A program made the translations under genes and the position numbers. Below the pieces are notes generated by a model, which saw nothing but the letters and a program-made list of their open reading frames with translations, was not told where the DNA came from and did not search any database. Positions 1 to 9,839 of a stretch of DNA of 64,000 nucleotides are shown one piece after another. This DNA comes from Echinostoma caproni. Its lineage: Eukaryota > Platyhelminthes > Trematoda > Plagiorchiida > Echinostomatidae. Within the stretch, counting starts at the first letter, position 1, and the number at the start of each line of letters is the position of its first letter. The stretch lies in assembly GCA_900618425.1 (NCBI GenBank), contig UZAN01040111.1, positions 2,320 to 66,319 on the forward strand, written 5' to 3'.

Positions 1-114
1 CTTCTCGGCGTCCAGACTTTTGCGGGTGAGACACCAAATCTCAAAACGCTCCAAATAATCTTCTACATAACGCGAATTCGAATGAATATTAAGAATTTCC
101 AAGTTGCAAGTGTC
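1..114 (-). CDS. Ty3/gypsy gag, N-terminal part, running off the left edge
   Basis: Read on the minus strand, this is an open frame of 38 codons continuing past the window edge. It contains VEDYLERFEIWC, the conserved opening of gag in metazoan Ty3/gypsy elements of the K02A2.6 type, where gag packages the element RNA. It lies just downstream of a primer-binding-site-like sequence and an LTR (148-341), the correct order for the 5' end of an element pointing left. No obvious ATG is visible, so the start is unknown. The rest of gag and all of pol lie outside the window. This copy is separate from the broken gypsy copy to its right. Confidence 0.65.
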
Positions 115-130
115 CGTAATGAGATAAAAA

Positions 131-147
131 CTGGCCGCGACGCCAAA
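131..147 (-). promoter_or_regulatory. Putative primer-binding site of a gypsy element
   Basis: Immediately after the LTR end on the minus strand the sequence reads TTTGGCGTCGCGGCCAG. A TGGCG start just inside the 5' LTR is typical of Ty3/gypsy primer-binding sites, which pair with the 3' end of a tRNA to prime reverse transcription. The position, between LTR and gag, supports the call. The tRNA used was not determined. Confidence 0.5.
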
Positions 148-341
148 TGTGGTAATCTGTACTTGGTACCAGGAATTGAACCGCAATAATCCGCGCAATT
201 AAGCTTCAACCGAACTAGTACGCAGTATGGAATAGAACTCCAGAATATTCGAAGTCAGTTTTTGTATTACGCGCCGAAATTTGTACAAAGCAATCGATCA
301 TGGATGAAACAAGAATTTTCAGTTTATACACAATCACCACA
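148..341 (-). repeat. LTR copy D (5' LTR of the left-edge gypsy element)
   Basis: About 194 bp beginning TG and ending CA. It is one of four related copies in the window (148-341, 589-790, 2855-3464 and, inverted, 8033-8232). Shared landmarks are an ACTCGGACTAG-like start, a block near GTCCAACC, a block near TGTACAA, and an end near CAATCACCACA. Orientation is assigned from the primer-binding site and gag that follow it on the minus strand. This copy is the most diverged of the four. Confidence 0.55.
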
Positions 342-588
342 GACCACCATCAACTAGGTATCCAAGACAATAAAAGTGAGAAACAGAGAATAAAAGCTTC
401 TTAGGATTAACAAAAATATTCTTATCAGAAAATCTAAGAAACAGTTCAAGTAATTGGGCATCATGAGTAAACTGATCCAGAGCATGAATAATAATGTCAT
501 CTTGACACATTTCAACACCAGACATACCACTAGTAACGTCATTCGTAACTCGTTGGAGTATGGCAAGATAAATGGATAAACGTATTGC
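342..588 (-). pseudogene. Ty3/gypsy reverse transcriptase, palm/thumb fragment
   Basis: The minus-strand frame reads QDDIIIHA, which aligns with the catalytic Y-x-D-D box of gypsy reverse transcriptase. It is followed by a NPKK-L-F-S-V segment and LGY, the usual sequence after that box. Upstream in the same frame is LAILQRV, the block before the catalytic box. The fragment stops where LTR copy A begins (589) and is followed by LTR copy D. It is the C-terminal half of the RT whose N-terminal half lies at about 830-1140; roughly 30 residues between them are missing. It is non-functional. Confidence 0.7.
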
Positions 589-790
589 TGTGATTCCTAC
601 TCGGACTAGTAATTCGTATACATATCGGATTTCTTGCAATAATAGTCCAACCCAGAACTAGGACTCGGAATGAAATCAGAAGACAGAAATCGGCGACGGA
701 ATGGAACTATAATAGGCGGGAATTCGGAATGTACAAGGATATCGTGTTCAGTAAAACAAAGGAGTTCACAGCTCATGAACAATCACCACA
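589..790 (-). repeat. LTR copy A, breaking the gypsy RT
   Basis: A 202 bp segment bounded by TG and CA, highly similar to the inverse complement of 8033-8232 over almost its whole length (for example the shared GGAATGTACAAGGATATCGT). It sits between the two halves of the gypsy reverse transcriptase. It is therefore either a solo LTR inserted into the gene or the junction of two nested copies. It lacks the roughly 400 bp present in the middle of copy B. Confidence 0.6.
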
Positions 791-829
791 CTTTTCTGTA
801 CAGACCAAACGGTGTGTCAATAGTTGTCA

Positions 830-1140
830 AAGTGGAGGATTTGTAGATAAGCATCTTTCAAGTCAGTCTTGGAGAACACCTTAGAATCTGTCAACTTTTT
901 CAGAATGTCCTCTGGTTCAGCAGCTGTACATATCTGTTTGAACAATCTTGGACTTAAGGTGATTCCGTAATCGCCACGTATTCTGGGGGTCTTGCCACCT
1001 GACTTGCGTGATGTGACGCTTGGTGTAACCCATCACTTTCTCTACAACACCTTTAGAACACAAGTTGTTCAGCTTAACGAAGGCCATATGGACCAACTCG
1101 GCGTTTGAGAAAAATTGGATCGCCATTAACTGGTAGTTTT
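830..1140 (-). pseudogene. Ty3/gypsy reverse transcriptase, N-terminal fragment
   Basis: On the minus strand, across at least two frames, the sequence shows a PVNGDPIFLKRR-like RT entry and an LNNLCSKGVVEK block (binding region before the fingers). At about 840-880 it shows FSKTDLKDAYLQI, the aspartate-containing motif A of gypsy RT. Frameshifts and stops are present, so it is a fossil. It continues as the fragment at 342-588 after an interruption by an LTR copy. Order with the neighbouring protease and nucleocapsid pieces is the normal gag-PR-RT order. Confidence 0.7.
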
Positions 1141-1290
1141 ACAGGGGGAACTTTCATGCCATCATTGGCCTTGAGCATTTAATAATCAAATCTTTCAGTT
1201 CAGTTTCAGTATCGATAGGGGTTCACAAGGAAAGATTGACAGTTAATGCCTGCATAGCTTTCAAGCCTAGTATGGTGGGGCCAGACTTGA

Positions 1291-1512
1291 TTACGATGAA
1301 TGTACAGCACTTTTAGAATGTTCATCACTGACTGAAATCTCGCAAGAACCAACAGCAGGCAATGAATGTCCAGTGATGTCATTTATGGTGACAGTGGAGG
1401 GCTGTAGTTTAGCATCTGGAGCAAACAGTTTTAAATTGTGATCAGAAATTAGAGACTCCAACATACCAGTGTCCAAAATGAAATGAAATGGGTTACCAGT
1501 GGAAATGAACAT
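1291..1512 (-). pseudogene. Ty3/gypsy aspartic protease fragment
   Basis: A 73-codon minus-strand frame has FILDTG near its start, the D-T-G catalytic triplet of retropepsins. It is followed by a LISDHNLKLFAP stretch, typical of this gypsy lineage, and by INDITGHSLPAVGSCEI in the flap/strand region. The protease cuts the Gag-Pol polyprotein. It lies upstream (in element orientation) of RT and downstream of the nucleocapsid, as expected. The usual DTG-S/A follow-up residue is changed to M, and the surrounding frame is broken. Confidence 0.7.
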
Positions 1513-1519
1513 AAAGAGC

Positions 1520-1810
1520 CCACTAAGTTAGCTTCACGTCGTCGACGAACGGTTCCACCACGTACATGTAGACCTAGTGGGACCGATGCCCCCATCGAAA
1601 GGGCGTTTCTACATCATCACGTGTAGAGGTTGGTTCACCCGGTGGACGGTAGCTGTGCTTTTGTCTTCCGCATCCAGCGAATTGTGTCTCGCTGCCGGGA
1701 TTTTGGACGGAAGTTATCTGTTTATTAGTCTACTTGATTGACTTATTTCATTTGACAGTTGTTACTCATAAGCAGTATAATAAAAGCAGTGGTCCCAGCC
1801 ATTTTGAGAG
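1520..1810. repeat. Unidentified GC-richer insertion between gypsy nucleocapsid and protease
   Basis: In an intact element the nucleocapsid and protease are close together; here about 290 bp of different character separates them. It is rich in CG dinucleotides and carries an AATAAA-like signal near its right end. I found no second copy in this window and no coding similarity. It could be a solo LTR or a SINE of another family. Confidence 0.3.
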
Positions 1811-1924
1811 TTCTATATACGACGGTGACCGGAATGGGAGGTAATTGCCAAAGATAAAGAAGAAAAATGTTTGATTATGTCACTAAATTCTGAGTCATTG
1901 GAATGAATCAAAAGACAAGTTTCG

Positions 1925-2012
1925 GTACTGCGACACAGACTGAATATGGCCAGTTTTGCAACACTTGTGATATGAAGCGTAACATAATCGACATTTAAAT
2001 CTGGCATGACGT
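1925..2012 (-). pseudogene. Ty3/gypsy nucleocapsid zinc-knuckle remnant
   Basis: In one minus-strand frame the sequence gives CRLCYASYHKCCKTGHIQSVC. The Cys and His spacing and the KTGHIQSVC ending match the CCHC zinc knuckle of gypsy gag in flatworms and other invertebrates, where it binds element RNA. One Cys-x2-Cys spacing is imperfect, so the knuckle is decayed. It lies upstream of the protease in element orientation. Confidence 0.55.
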
Positions 2013-2198
2013 TTACTGCAGGATACACAATTACCAATTAGAGTCTGCGGAAGTCATGTATCATCGCGGTAATGATTTACAACCATTCAGAGGCATCATA
2101 TTAGACCAAATGGGACAAATATTATGTCGAATATTGGATTGAGACGATGGTACTGTACATGTTTGATGAGTAGACCAAGTAATTTGCGATTTGCCCAG

Positions 2199-2537
2199 TC
2201 TTAGGCTAGTTGTGGTTGCATCAATCCCGTTATTTCTGAGTCTATTTCAGTTGAACTCGATTCCAGTACAAGTGTTGGAAGCAGTACAGAAATACCACGA
2301 AGATCCGAACGATTGCACAAAAAAGACCGTCGTGATTACGGAAAACTGGAGCTTCATTCAAGCTGTGGTGGATTCCAGTGTTGCAGCAAGGGAATATTTT
2401 GATGGAAGTGATCTAATCATCGACAATCCTTCTCACTTAGCAACGTTCCTAATCGTAATAATACAGGTTATCATAGCTTTGGGGAAAAGACCTCATGGGA
2501 TGCTTTCGGGGACTAAACATGCCCCATGTGCTGGCAG
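2199..2537 (+). CDS. Candidate exon, hydrophobic ends, function unknown
   Basis: A 339-base open frame between a plausible acceptor (TTTGCCCAG) and a CAG|GTAATC donor. The product has a hydrophobic start (VVVASIPLFLSLF), a polar middle with TENWSFIQAVVDSS, and a second hydrophobic stretch (FLIVIIQVIIAL). No family recognised. It lies where gag of the minus-strand gypsy copy would be, but I find no gag signal on the minus strand there. Phase runs 2 to 2 and is compatible with the candidate exon at 6913. The length is within chance expectation, so this is tentative. Confidence 0.25.
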
Positions 2538-2854
2538 GTAATCGAAATATATATGGAAGCAGTGTTTAGCACATCAGTGGGTGATGTATCGTCGCTCCAT
2601 TGCTTCATTCTTATTCATTATTCACCAACATTTTTGAACAAATTCCATGGTTTTCAGATGGTTCTAAACATGTGTACACTCTCATGCTACTGATGAGTAA
2701 CCGGTGTCTAATAGCGACTTTGGGTCAGGACGGGGTGGCTGTTCATCAGGCCTTTCGAGTTTCCTTGTCTTCCAGCAGTTCGAAACGTAATTTTTCTGAA
2801 AGGCAGAATGGTGCAGTGCAGTATCATATCTTTTGAGTTTGAGTTAAAATACGT

Positions 2855-3464
2855 TGTAATTCGCACTCGGAATAGGAACTCGAGTGCGCATCAAACTCCG
2901 CCCAGTTGAAGTGACGATGGTTGTACGACGAAAAGGAGCAATACACGAGGACACTTTCCGTTCATTTTTTCTTCACAATCAACTTTGACTGTTACTGTGA
3001 TACTTCTTTCTGTTTTACTTTACTGCTTGTGTTTAACTGACCACGGATTTTTGTCCAGGTGCGTATAAAAGCTAGGTCCTGTTCAAACCCACGCAACACG
3101 TGTGACGCGTTCGCTTTGATGTTGCATTTATTTGCTCGCATTGTTCAGTCTTCACATCGGCACATATTCGGTACGCTATAGTACCACGATTCGCCAATAA
3201 ACGTCTACGACAACCACGGGTGTTTTTGTCTATCTCAGGAAACGAATCACTAGTAGGTCGCGCGCGTGTTTTGAAGTCCGTCTTATAGACCGTCACGTCA
3301 ATCAGCTTCACAGCAATAGTCCAACCCAACACTAGATCTCGGAATAAAGCCAGAACTGAGTACTCAACAGCGAGATCTTATGACAAGAAGCGGAAAGTGA
3401 GAATGTACAAAGATATTGTGCTGGATAAAACCAACCAGTTCATTCTCAATGTACAATCTTCACA
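2855..3464. repeat. LTR copy B, long form
   Basis: A 610 bp segment beginning TG and ending CA. Its two ends match the short copies A, C and D. Its middle holds about 400 bp that they lack, including a TATA-like GTATAAAAG at about 3062 and CAATAAAC at about 3195. Either this is the full-length LTR and the others are internally deleted, or it carries an insertion. In minus orientation it would be the 5' LTR of the broken gypsy copy to its left; the promoter-like signals, however, read on the plus strand. Confidence 0.5.
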
Positions 3465-5399
3465 TTCATGGTTCCATATAGACGAAACAGTTGTCAGAGT
3501 GCAATCTTCTTATTTTGGACATTCGAATGTTGGGAACGAAGGGCAGCAAAAAATAACCGGAACGGTCATATTCTTGAACCAATGCTTCAAGGCTACCAAT
3601 TTACGTTCATTTGGTGTTGAGTATGGCAAATTTATTGGAATGAATGAAGTAAAATAAATGAAGTTATTCATTCAGTACGCTCACCACCACCACCACTATT
3701 AACATCGTTATTAATTGCGCATAAATATAAAAAATATTGGAATCGACACAAAATCTTGAAATAAACTTTTTGGGAAAAGTGAAGTTTTTCCGGTTCATTC
3801 TAATCCTCCCTACCCATACAAAAAGACTCGACAAACAAACTACTCATGTAATGTATACCAATCCTCATTTGCCTTCACATACCGGATTGTGAACTAGAAA
3901 GTTCAACCTTCAAAATATCAAACACCTCGGTGATTCGAAGGATTTTGGATTTACGGTGAGTGGTTCAGTGCAACGACACCTAACTCACTTGCTCACTCAC
4001 CCGATGTAGCAACAGCGAATGTTTCCTCGGAACATAACGACAAAGGTTTCTGAAACAACATGACCGGAACAGTTATTCAGGCGGAATAGCGATAAGCGGT
4101 GAACAAATGACTGACTGTTTTCTCTGAGAAGTTAACCGAGTCCTTTTCACTAATTCACTAAATGTAAGGCGTGACTGACTCGTTCCCCCATTTAGAAATC
4201 ACATAGAACGCCTGACAGAATATTCCATCTGATTGGGATAGACAATCAACAAAATAATCAGAAACGCGAGGAACAAAATACTAGCCGAATTTCAAATCTT
4301 TACTCGATGATCACTGTAAAACGAAATTCCCTCGGAATATTCTTACTTCTTACAGACAGATAAAGCTACACCCGTAAACTTCAAATTATAATTTTGCGTG
4401 ATTACGAATAACTGTTGAGACGCCAAGTGGGATATTTATATAAAGGTATGTATGGTTTACTCTGTATCTATAAAGAATACTGATCTTGATAGTGATACGA
4501 AAAGCACAACAATGTCAGACTCAGAACAGCATGTATTGTTAGAATATATGATCGAAACACATAAGATCACATAGATAAAGTGAATGGGCACAAAATACAT
4601 CACTTGTAGGAATAATAACAATCATCCCATCGAAAAACTCTAGGGGGTTGCACAATCCAGAAGAATATCCAAATTTCCATAGGTCATAAAATCAACACCT
4701 TTGTCGAACTGAGACCATTGAGTCTTCCAGGCGAAATCCTCATTCAATCGCAGTCGGTGAAATCAAGCAAGCTCACCCAGATTTGAAAAATGGTTCACAC
4801 AGGAGCAAACCACTCACGTCAAGCTATCACACAGTTTCCTGTACAATGTTACAAATATGAGGCTGTAGAAATTAAATTCACCGGAATATAATCGTTCTGC
4901 AGAGTTTATGAGTCCCGCACATTATTCAAAAAACCTTATCATTACTTTAACTCAACAAAAATCCGAAGGCGAACAATTGTTTTCACTGTACCACACTTCT
5001 GTTTGTACAAATCTTATAAGGGGTTGTTATTAGCGGGGATACATTTTTCCATTGGATCGAAAGATCATTCAAGACATAAAAGGGATCCTTTTCATCCTAT
5101 CAATAGATCAAAATCGATTATGACTGATGTATTGGTGATGGTAGCGGTGATGTTAGTCATTAGTTTTAGCCCCGTGTATGTCGAGAGCTAGCAGTAGGCG
5201 ATTTTCTGCGCATAGATAGGGTGTGAAAAGGCGAATGCGCTGGTCCGCAAGTGCAAGGGCACCAACTCACTAAACGACTGTTTGATTTATGGTAATTAGA
5301 ATGTTTCTTATTTCCAGTCAGTACGAGCTGTATTTATAACCCATAGGATTACACGATTCGTCTCAAACTCTTCAAAACATTTCAAGTAGAAGAAAAAGT
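3465..5399. other. No gene recognised
   Basis: AT-rich sequence with scattered stops in all frames. A short plus-strand frame at 3397-3657 continues out of the LTR copy but matches nothing known to me. No repeats shared with the rest of the window were noticed. Confidence 0.5.
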
Positions 5400-5605
5400 G
5401 GTGAACTAGCTCGTCTTCAGCGATTCTTAGTCATGTAAGTGCATCACAGTAAATATCACGCTATTTTTATATATATCAGCATTGAACTACAAAAACCAAA
5501 TCATTATTTTGGGAAAGGGAAAATTAAAGTGATATCATAGGTTATTTGGGTTTAATTTCGTCTTCGGACCGGATGCGGAATTCTCAGTGATCACATAACT
5601 GTTAG
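5400..5605 (-). repeat. Penelope-like element terminal repeat, inverted copy
   Basis: This block is the inverse complement of 6190-6392, with shared landmarks including CAGCGATTCT, a TATATATCAGCATT-like stretch, GGGAAAATTAA, CATAGGTTATTTGG and CGGAATTCTCA followed by GATCACATAACTGT. It abuts the GIY-YIG coding remnant. Penelope-like elements are known for terminal repeats (pseudo-LTRs) that can lie in inverted orientation when the element is 5' truncated. That matches this arrangement. Confidence 0.65.
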
Positions 5606-5609
5606 TAAG

Positions 5610-6150
5610 ATGATTCCGTACAAAAGATATATTGTGCAGAAAACCGAGGTCAGAAAGAAGTCGGTATACATTGCCTTGCTGTTCAAGGGTAATGCATCAG
5701 CGGAGGTCATACAAAGGAGACTATCCAATGCTGTTAGCAAGAACAACTATGCAGCAAAGTTAAATGTGTTATTCACATTCAAGCCAGTTATGTGTTTACG
5801 ACTAAAGGATAAAATGCCGGATTCTGTGGCCTTATTGCTGTCTACTCATTTACGTGTTCCTGTGGAGCACCGTACATAGATCTCACGGTCAGGCGTCTGT
5901 CCGATCCAATGCGTAAACACGACCCCAATCAGGCCACTCACAAGTGCAGTGGTTTCACACCTAGTTGAAGCAAATCACATTTGTATGTGGTCAGGGCATT
6001 CCGTCCCCTGTACCGAGTTCGTGGCCGAATATCAACGCAGGTTCGACGTCGTATGCTTGCCACAACGGCCGCGGTAGGAATTCGTCTGAGAAACTAACCT
6101 TGGTGTGCCCAAAAAGAATTTATACGGGGGCTTGAGCTTTCTGGCACACC
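5610..6150 (+). pseudogene. Penelope-like element, C-terminal GIY-YIG endonuclease remnant
   Basis: An 89-codon frame includes LLFKGNASAEVIQRRLSNAV and KPVMCLRLKDKMPDSV, the segment between RT and endonuclease in flatworm Penelope-like elements (the Cercyon type of schistosomes). After a frameshift near 5823 the sequence reads YSFTCSCGAPYIDLTVRRL. This is the GIY-YIG nuclease core, in which CxC is followed by a degenerate Y-I-G. Further on, with stops, come FRPLYRVRGRISTQVRRRM and AQKEFIRGLEL, the usual C-terminal tail. RT is absent (5' truncation). The remnant lies between two inverted terminal repeats and is inactive. Confidence 0.75.
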
Positions 6151-6189
6151 TTCCCCACACCGCCCACATCCCGAGTAGTTTCAACAATT

Positions 6190-6392
6190 AGATGACCAAA
6201 CAGTTATGTGATCATTGAGAATTCCGCATTCGATCCGATGTCGAAATGAACCCCAAATAACCTATGATGTCACGTTAATTTTCCCTTTTCCAAAACAATG
6301 GTTTGGTTGAATGCTGATACATATATAAACAGCGTAATATTTATTGTGGTGTGCTTGCATGACTGAGAATCGCTGAAAACGATCTAGTTTAC
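6190..6392 (+). repeat. Penelope-like element 3' terminal repeat
   Basis: Direct continuation of the element after its coding end. It is matched in inverse complement by 5400-5605. A shorter related copy in the same orientation relative to the coding end is seen after the third Penelope remnant (about 27000-27110), and a weak one after the second. This fixes the coding-then-repeat order. Confidence 0.65.
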
Positions 6393-6912
6393 CATTTTTC
6401 TCTTTGAAAGCTGGCATAAAGGAGACTGATAATGAAGTTATCCCGTAAGTCAAGGCATCTTTGTATGGTAAATACCAAATTATTTTTAAACCTCGTTTAA
6501 ATGGTATGGAACACCTGAACGTGCAATATCACACAGGTATTTCCCGTTTTAGTAACAACAAAAATATGTTTCTACGTAGCGCCTTTCTGATAGTATTTCA
6601 ATGTTCAAACGATGCATATCATTTATTCTTCCTTGCTAGACTTATCTTGTACATAAATTTCGGCGAATTTAACCGTAAGATAGTTCATCCTTGTCTTCCT
6701 CGCACTCCTAAATGTTTATACTGGGCATAACTATCAACAGTTACCCAACTGTTTTTCCTTCGAAGGTAAAACCCCACAGTGTTGTAGGCATCATCATTCA
6801 CTCTTAGCCCGACCTAAATTTTGGCTTCAGGTGTTCGTACAAATCTTTTCAACGATCTGACCACGTCCGATTTCGTTTTCACAACCTCTCAGTCACAAAT
6901 ATTTGTTTTCAG

Positions 6913-7160
6913 CGAATATGTCCGGACGACGTTTTCTTGGCTCTACTCCTCTGTTTTGTTAACATTCACATGTATTTCCATACTTGCTGAACGACGCATT
7001 CGTCTTCCAGTTGCCAATGAATGCGATGCGGCGACATTGTCCAAGTTTGAAATTCTCAAAAATTATTGGTTCATTCCAAGTCTTCTGCTGCTAGAGGCCC
7101 AGAATTTGACCTCCGGAATTTCTCAAATTTGCAGTTGCTTCTCTAGCTCCAACCATTATG
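6913..7160 (+). CDS. Candidate exon, membrane-like, function unknown
   Basis: A 248-base open frame follows a strong acceptor (AAATATTTGTTTTCAG) and ends at ATTATG|GTAAAT. The product begins EYVRTTFSWLYSSVLLTF, a likely membrane helix, and then has a soluble stretch. No family recognised. Phases (2 to 1) are compatible with the candidate exons before (2199-2537) and after (9454-9536). This is not proof, since short exons with matching phase arise by chance. Confidence 0.3.
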
Positions 7161-8032
7161 GTAAATCAATCACTTCACACTTTCATTAGTTCGGGCTACT
7201 GGAGGGGGTTTGGATTCCCATCAGTTCCACATGCAGCCGATTCTTCTCACCAAGCTACACGTTTCGGTCCAGTAATCTTGACATCTGTTTCATTATAAAC
7301 AGCTCAAAAATCAAGCAACAAAGTTTACAGGAGTCTGTGAAGCCTCTAAACGGTCCAACGTGGCCTGATTACTAGGAAAATACATCTACTTGCAAAATAG
7401 TTTCCACTGTTATATGCTTATCGTTGCCTTTTGAGTGATTATTTTAGATCATTTCAATGTGTTTTCCTTGAGTATCCCTAACTATTTCAATTAATTTATC
7501 GATCGTGTCTGAAACGAAATTGGAGCGTTTTCCACCCTAAAAATGCGTGATCTAGTTGTACAGCTTTTTAATGAAAGTGTCGTTTAGAAAAGATTTCACC
7601 CATAAAGCTTCCAGGAGCTGTTATACTCGATATTTATTTTGTACATATATTTATGTACATATTTATATATATGTATATTTATAGTATGACATTCATCTCC
7701 CCGCCGGTGTTTTAGAGTATCATCATGGCGGATTCCAATTCAAATTTTTATTATGGTTAGTTTACAAAGCTGATGCTTATTGAGTCCCATTGAATTTGTG
7801 CACATTTGATTAGGTTGATAGTAAACTTAAATTGCGTTTACTCACAGCTTATTGAATCCTAGTGTTGTGAGGTGCTACTCACTTGTGAGTAGTAGCTTTG
7901 ACAGGAAGCTCGCACAGCCTATGGAATTCTATCCAATTTACCATTTCGTGAAGAAGCTCACGAGGTTCAAAGCCAACCAGTCATCATCAGTTTTGAACTC
8001 AGTGTTAGATAACGAGGAGCTGATGGTGGAAA
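7161..8032. other. No gene recognised; AT-rich microsatellite-like stretch
   Basis: Contains a TATA-rich tract at about 7640-7685. A 62-codon frame at 7852-8040 runs into the LTR copy and is not recognised. Confidence 0.45.
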
Positions 8033-8232
8033 TGTGGTGATTGCTCATGAACTATGAACTCCTTTGTTTTATTGAACACGATATCCTTGTACATTCCGAA
8101 TTTCCGCTTATTATTGTTACATTCAGTTGTTGAGTTCTGTCTTCTGATTTCATTCCAAGTCCTAGTTCTGGGTTGGACTATTACTGCGCGGATTCCGATA
8201 CGTATACGAATTACTAGTCCGAGTGCTAACCA
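8033..8232 (+). repeat. LTR copy C, opposite orientation to copy A
   Basis: Inverse complement of 589-790, with long near-identical blocks (for example CTAGTTCTGGGTTGGACTA). It lies in the opposite orientation to the copies at the left edge. It directly adjoins the LINE fragment that begins at about 8330, with no gypsy coding sequence beside it. It is probably a solo LTR. Confidence 0.6.
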
Positions 8233-8329
8233 TAACAGGAAACGATTTCCACTACAACTCCATTAGTGCTATGTTGATATTTGACTACATTTTCTATACA
8301 TCCGTACCGCATAATTCTGCAGTTAGCTC

Positions 8330-9001
8330 TTGTATGTTTGTTGACTACACCAAACTTCAGATTTTGTCGATAGATTGCCAATGCACATTTCCCAACAAAC
8401 AATGTGATCCGCTGATAACCTGGGAAGAATTAACAAATCACCCGACGGAAATGGTGAAGGAAGTGAAGAAGACCAAACGCATCACATACTCAACTGGTCA
8501 AAGATCAGCGATTCGAAGTCGAAGGAAAAGCGGATTTCGCAGAGAAATTTCTCATGGAGAACTTATAAACAATCTCCTTGCAACAACACATGATATACCT
8601 ACTGTCAACTTCGAAACTCCACCAAGTTGGCATGAAAGGGAAAGTTAATGCACTAAGAAATACTGATGCGCCAGTTTATATCAAATCCCAATCTGTTGTA
8701 CAGACACATAAATGCCACCAGAAAAGTTAAGTCTGGTGTTCCAGCGCTGAGAATAACAGAACGTGTTTCAGCCACAACAAAGAAGGCAGCTGCATTGTTA
8801 AAAAGCCAGTACGCTCAAGTGTTCATTGCACCTGCGAACACCGGACTACGACTGCTTATGTTACTTGAGGATACATCACATCCAACGCTCACCACAATTG
8901 ATTTTCCCCCAGAAATCATAGCATCGAAAATGCAGTGTTTGAAAAGAGATTCACCTCCGGGGATAGATAATGCCCATCCATATAGTCCATTTAGTGTTTA
9001 A
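8330..9001 (+). pseudogene. CR1-like non-LTR retrotransposon: linker and start of reverse transcriptase
   Basis: Two consecutive plus-strand frames (8223-8648 and 8666-9001, shifted) carry the region between the APE endonuclease and the RT of a CR1-like LINE. Landmarks are FVDYTKLQILSID, then LLYRHINATRKVKSGVPALR, KSQYAQVF, and MQCLKRDSPPGIDNAHPY. The last matches the K-x-D-x-S-P-G-x-D box that opens LINE reverse transcriptases. The rest of RT is missing after 9001. It is a frameshifted, truncated fossil next to LTR copy C. Confidence 0.65.
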
Positions 9002-9453
9002 ATATCCGCTCTCTTCCCAGATTTGCGGCGACACATAACAGATTTTATGAAGATTGAACGTCTCAATTAACCTGGACTCATTCTAGACAACCATATTCAT
9101 TGATCAACTCAGATCCAAAACTATGTTCATAAAGTGCGTTATCTACCATTTCTAATTTGAAAGTTCAGGCACTTTCGCACTTTACAATTAGTCTTTTCAA
9201 TGTTTATGTAACAGTGCGTTTATCCTACCGAAATTTATTGCTGTCCGATTTTCCCCTCTCCTCCGAATCACTTATTCCTAGAACAGCAAAGTTTTAACTT
9301 TGCATGTGCGTAGCAGCCTAATAGTGGGAACTCCATGCTGGTTTTTCTAAGACATGCTTCTTTTAGATCAGTTCCGCGTAGTGAGTGAAAATTGTTAAAC
9401 TTGATCAAAGTTGTTTTGGGTGACATAAACATCGGGGAATTATCGACTTCCAG

Positions 9454-9536
9454 AAAAGCGAGTGAGGTCGATTCTGACTATACCCTATTTGTCTGAAACC
9501 GATCGAGCCGCACTTAAAGACAAAGGATGCGCAAAT
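9454..9536 (+). CDS. Candidate short exon upstream of 9705
   Basis: An 83-base open frame between CGACTTCCAG and a GTGAGT donor. It would encode a stretch including TIPYLSETDRAALKDKGCAN. It ends in phase 0, matching the candidate terminal exon at 9705 across a 168-base intron. Charged, protein-like composition, but the length is at chance level and no family is recognised. Confidence 0.25.
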
Positions 9537-9704
9537 GTGAGTGACTGCGTTGACGTTGGGCAACTCCCCAACGATAGTGAGTCAGTTCGTTCAGTTTATT
9601 AAGTACACGCGAGGCTGACAAATGTAAATCAACAAAGATGACAAATTTGGCGGCTACTTCAGTTCCACCTTTACGATTAAAATATTAGAAAACAGATACC
9701 ATAG

Positions 9705-9839
9705 GTGATAACGGAAGTGGAAATTGCCGATGGTGATCAGGTGCTGCTTCAGTTCAATCCAGCCGGTAAAACCGACAATGGCAATTACTGGATTTCAAAG
9801 ATGATGCCACTTATCAGGATTGAACGGGAATTAGACTGA
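9705..9839 (+). CDS. Candidate terminal exon, function unknown
   Basis: A 44-codon frame ending in TGA, opening after ATACCATAG. The product contains GDQVLLQFNPAGKTDNGNYW followed by ISKMMPLIRIERELD. Alternating hydrophobic residues suggest beta strands. It has unusually protein-like composition for its length and joins in phase with 9454-9536. I could not assign a family. Confidence 0.3.
   Translation: MITEVEIADGDQVLLQFNPAGKTDNGNYWISKMMPLIRIERELD

Noticed and set aside
3072..3332. 86-codon minus-strand ORF
   Set aside because: It lies inside the long LTR copy B and shows no domain.
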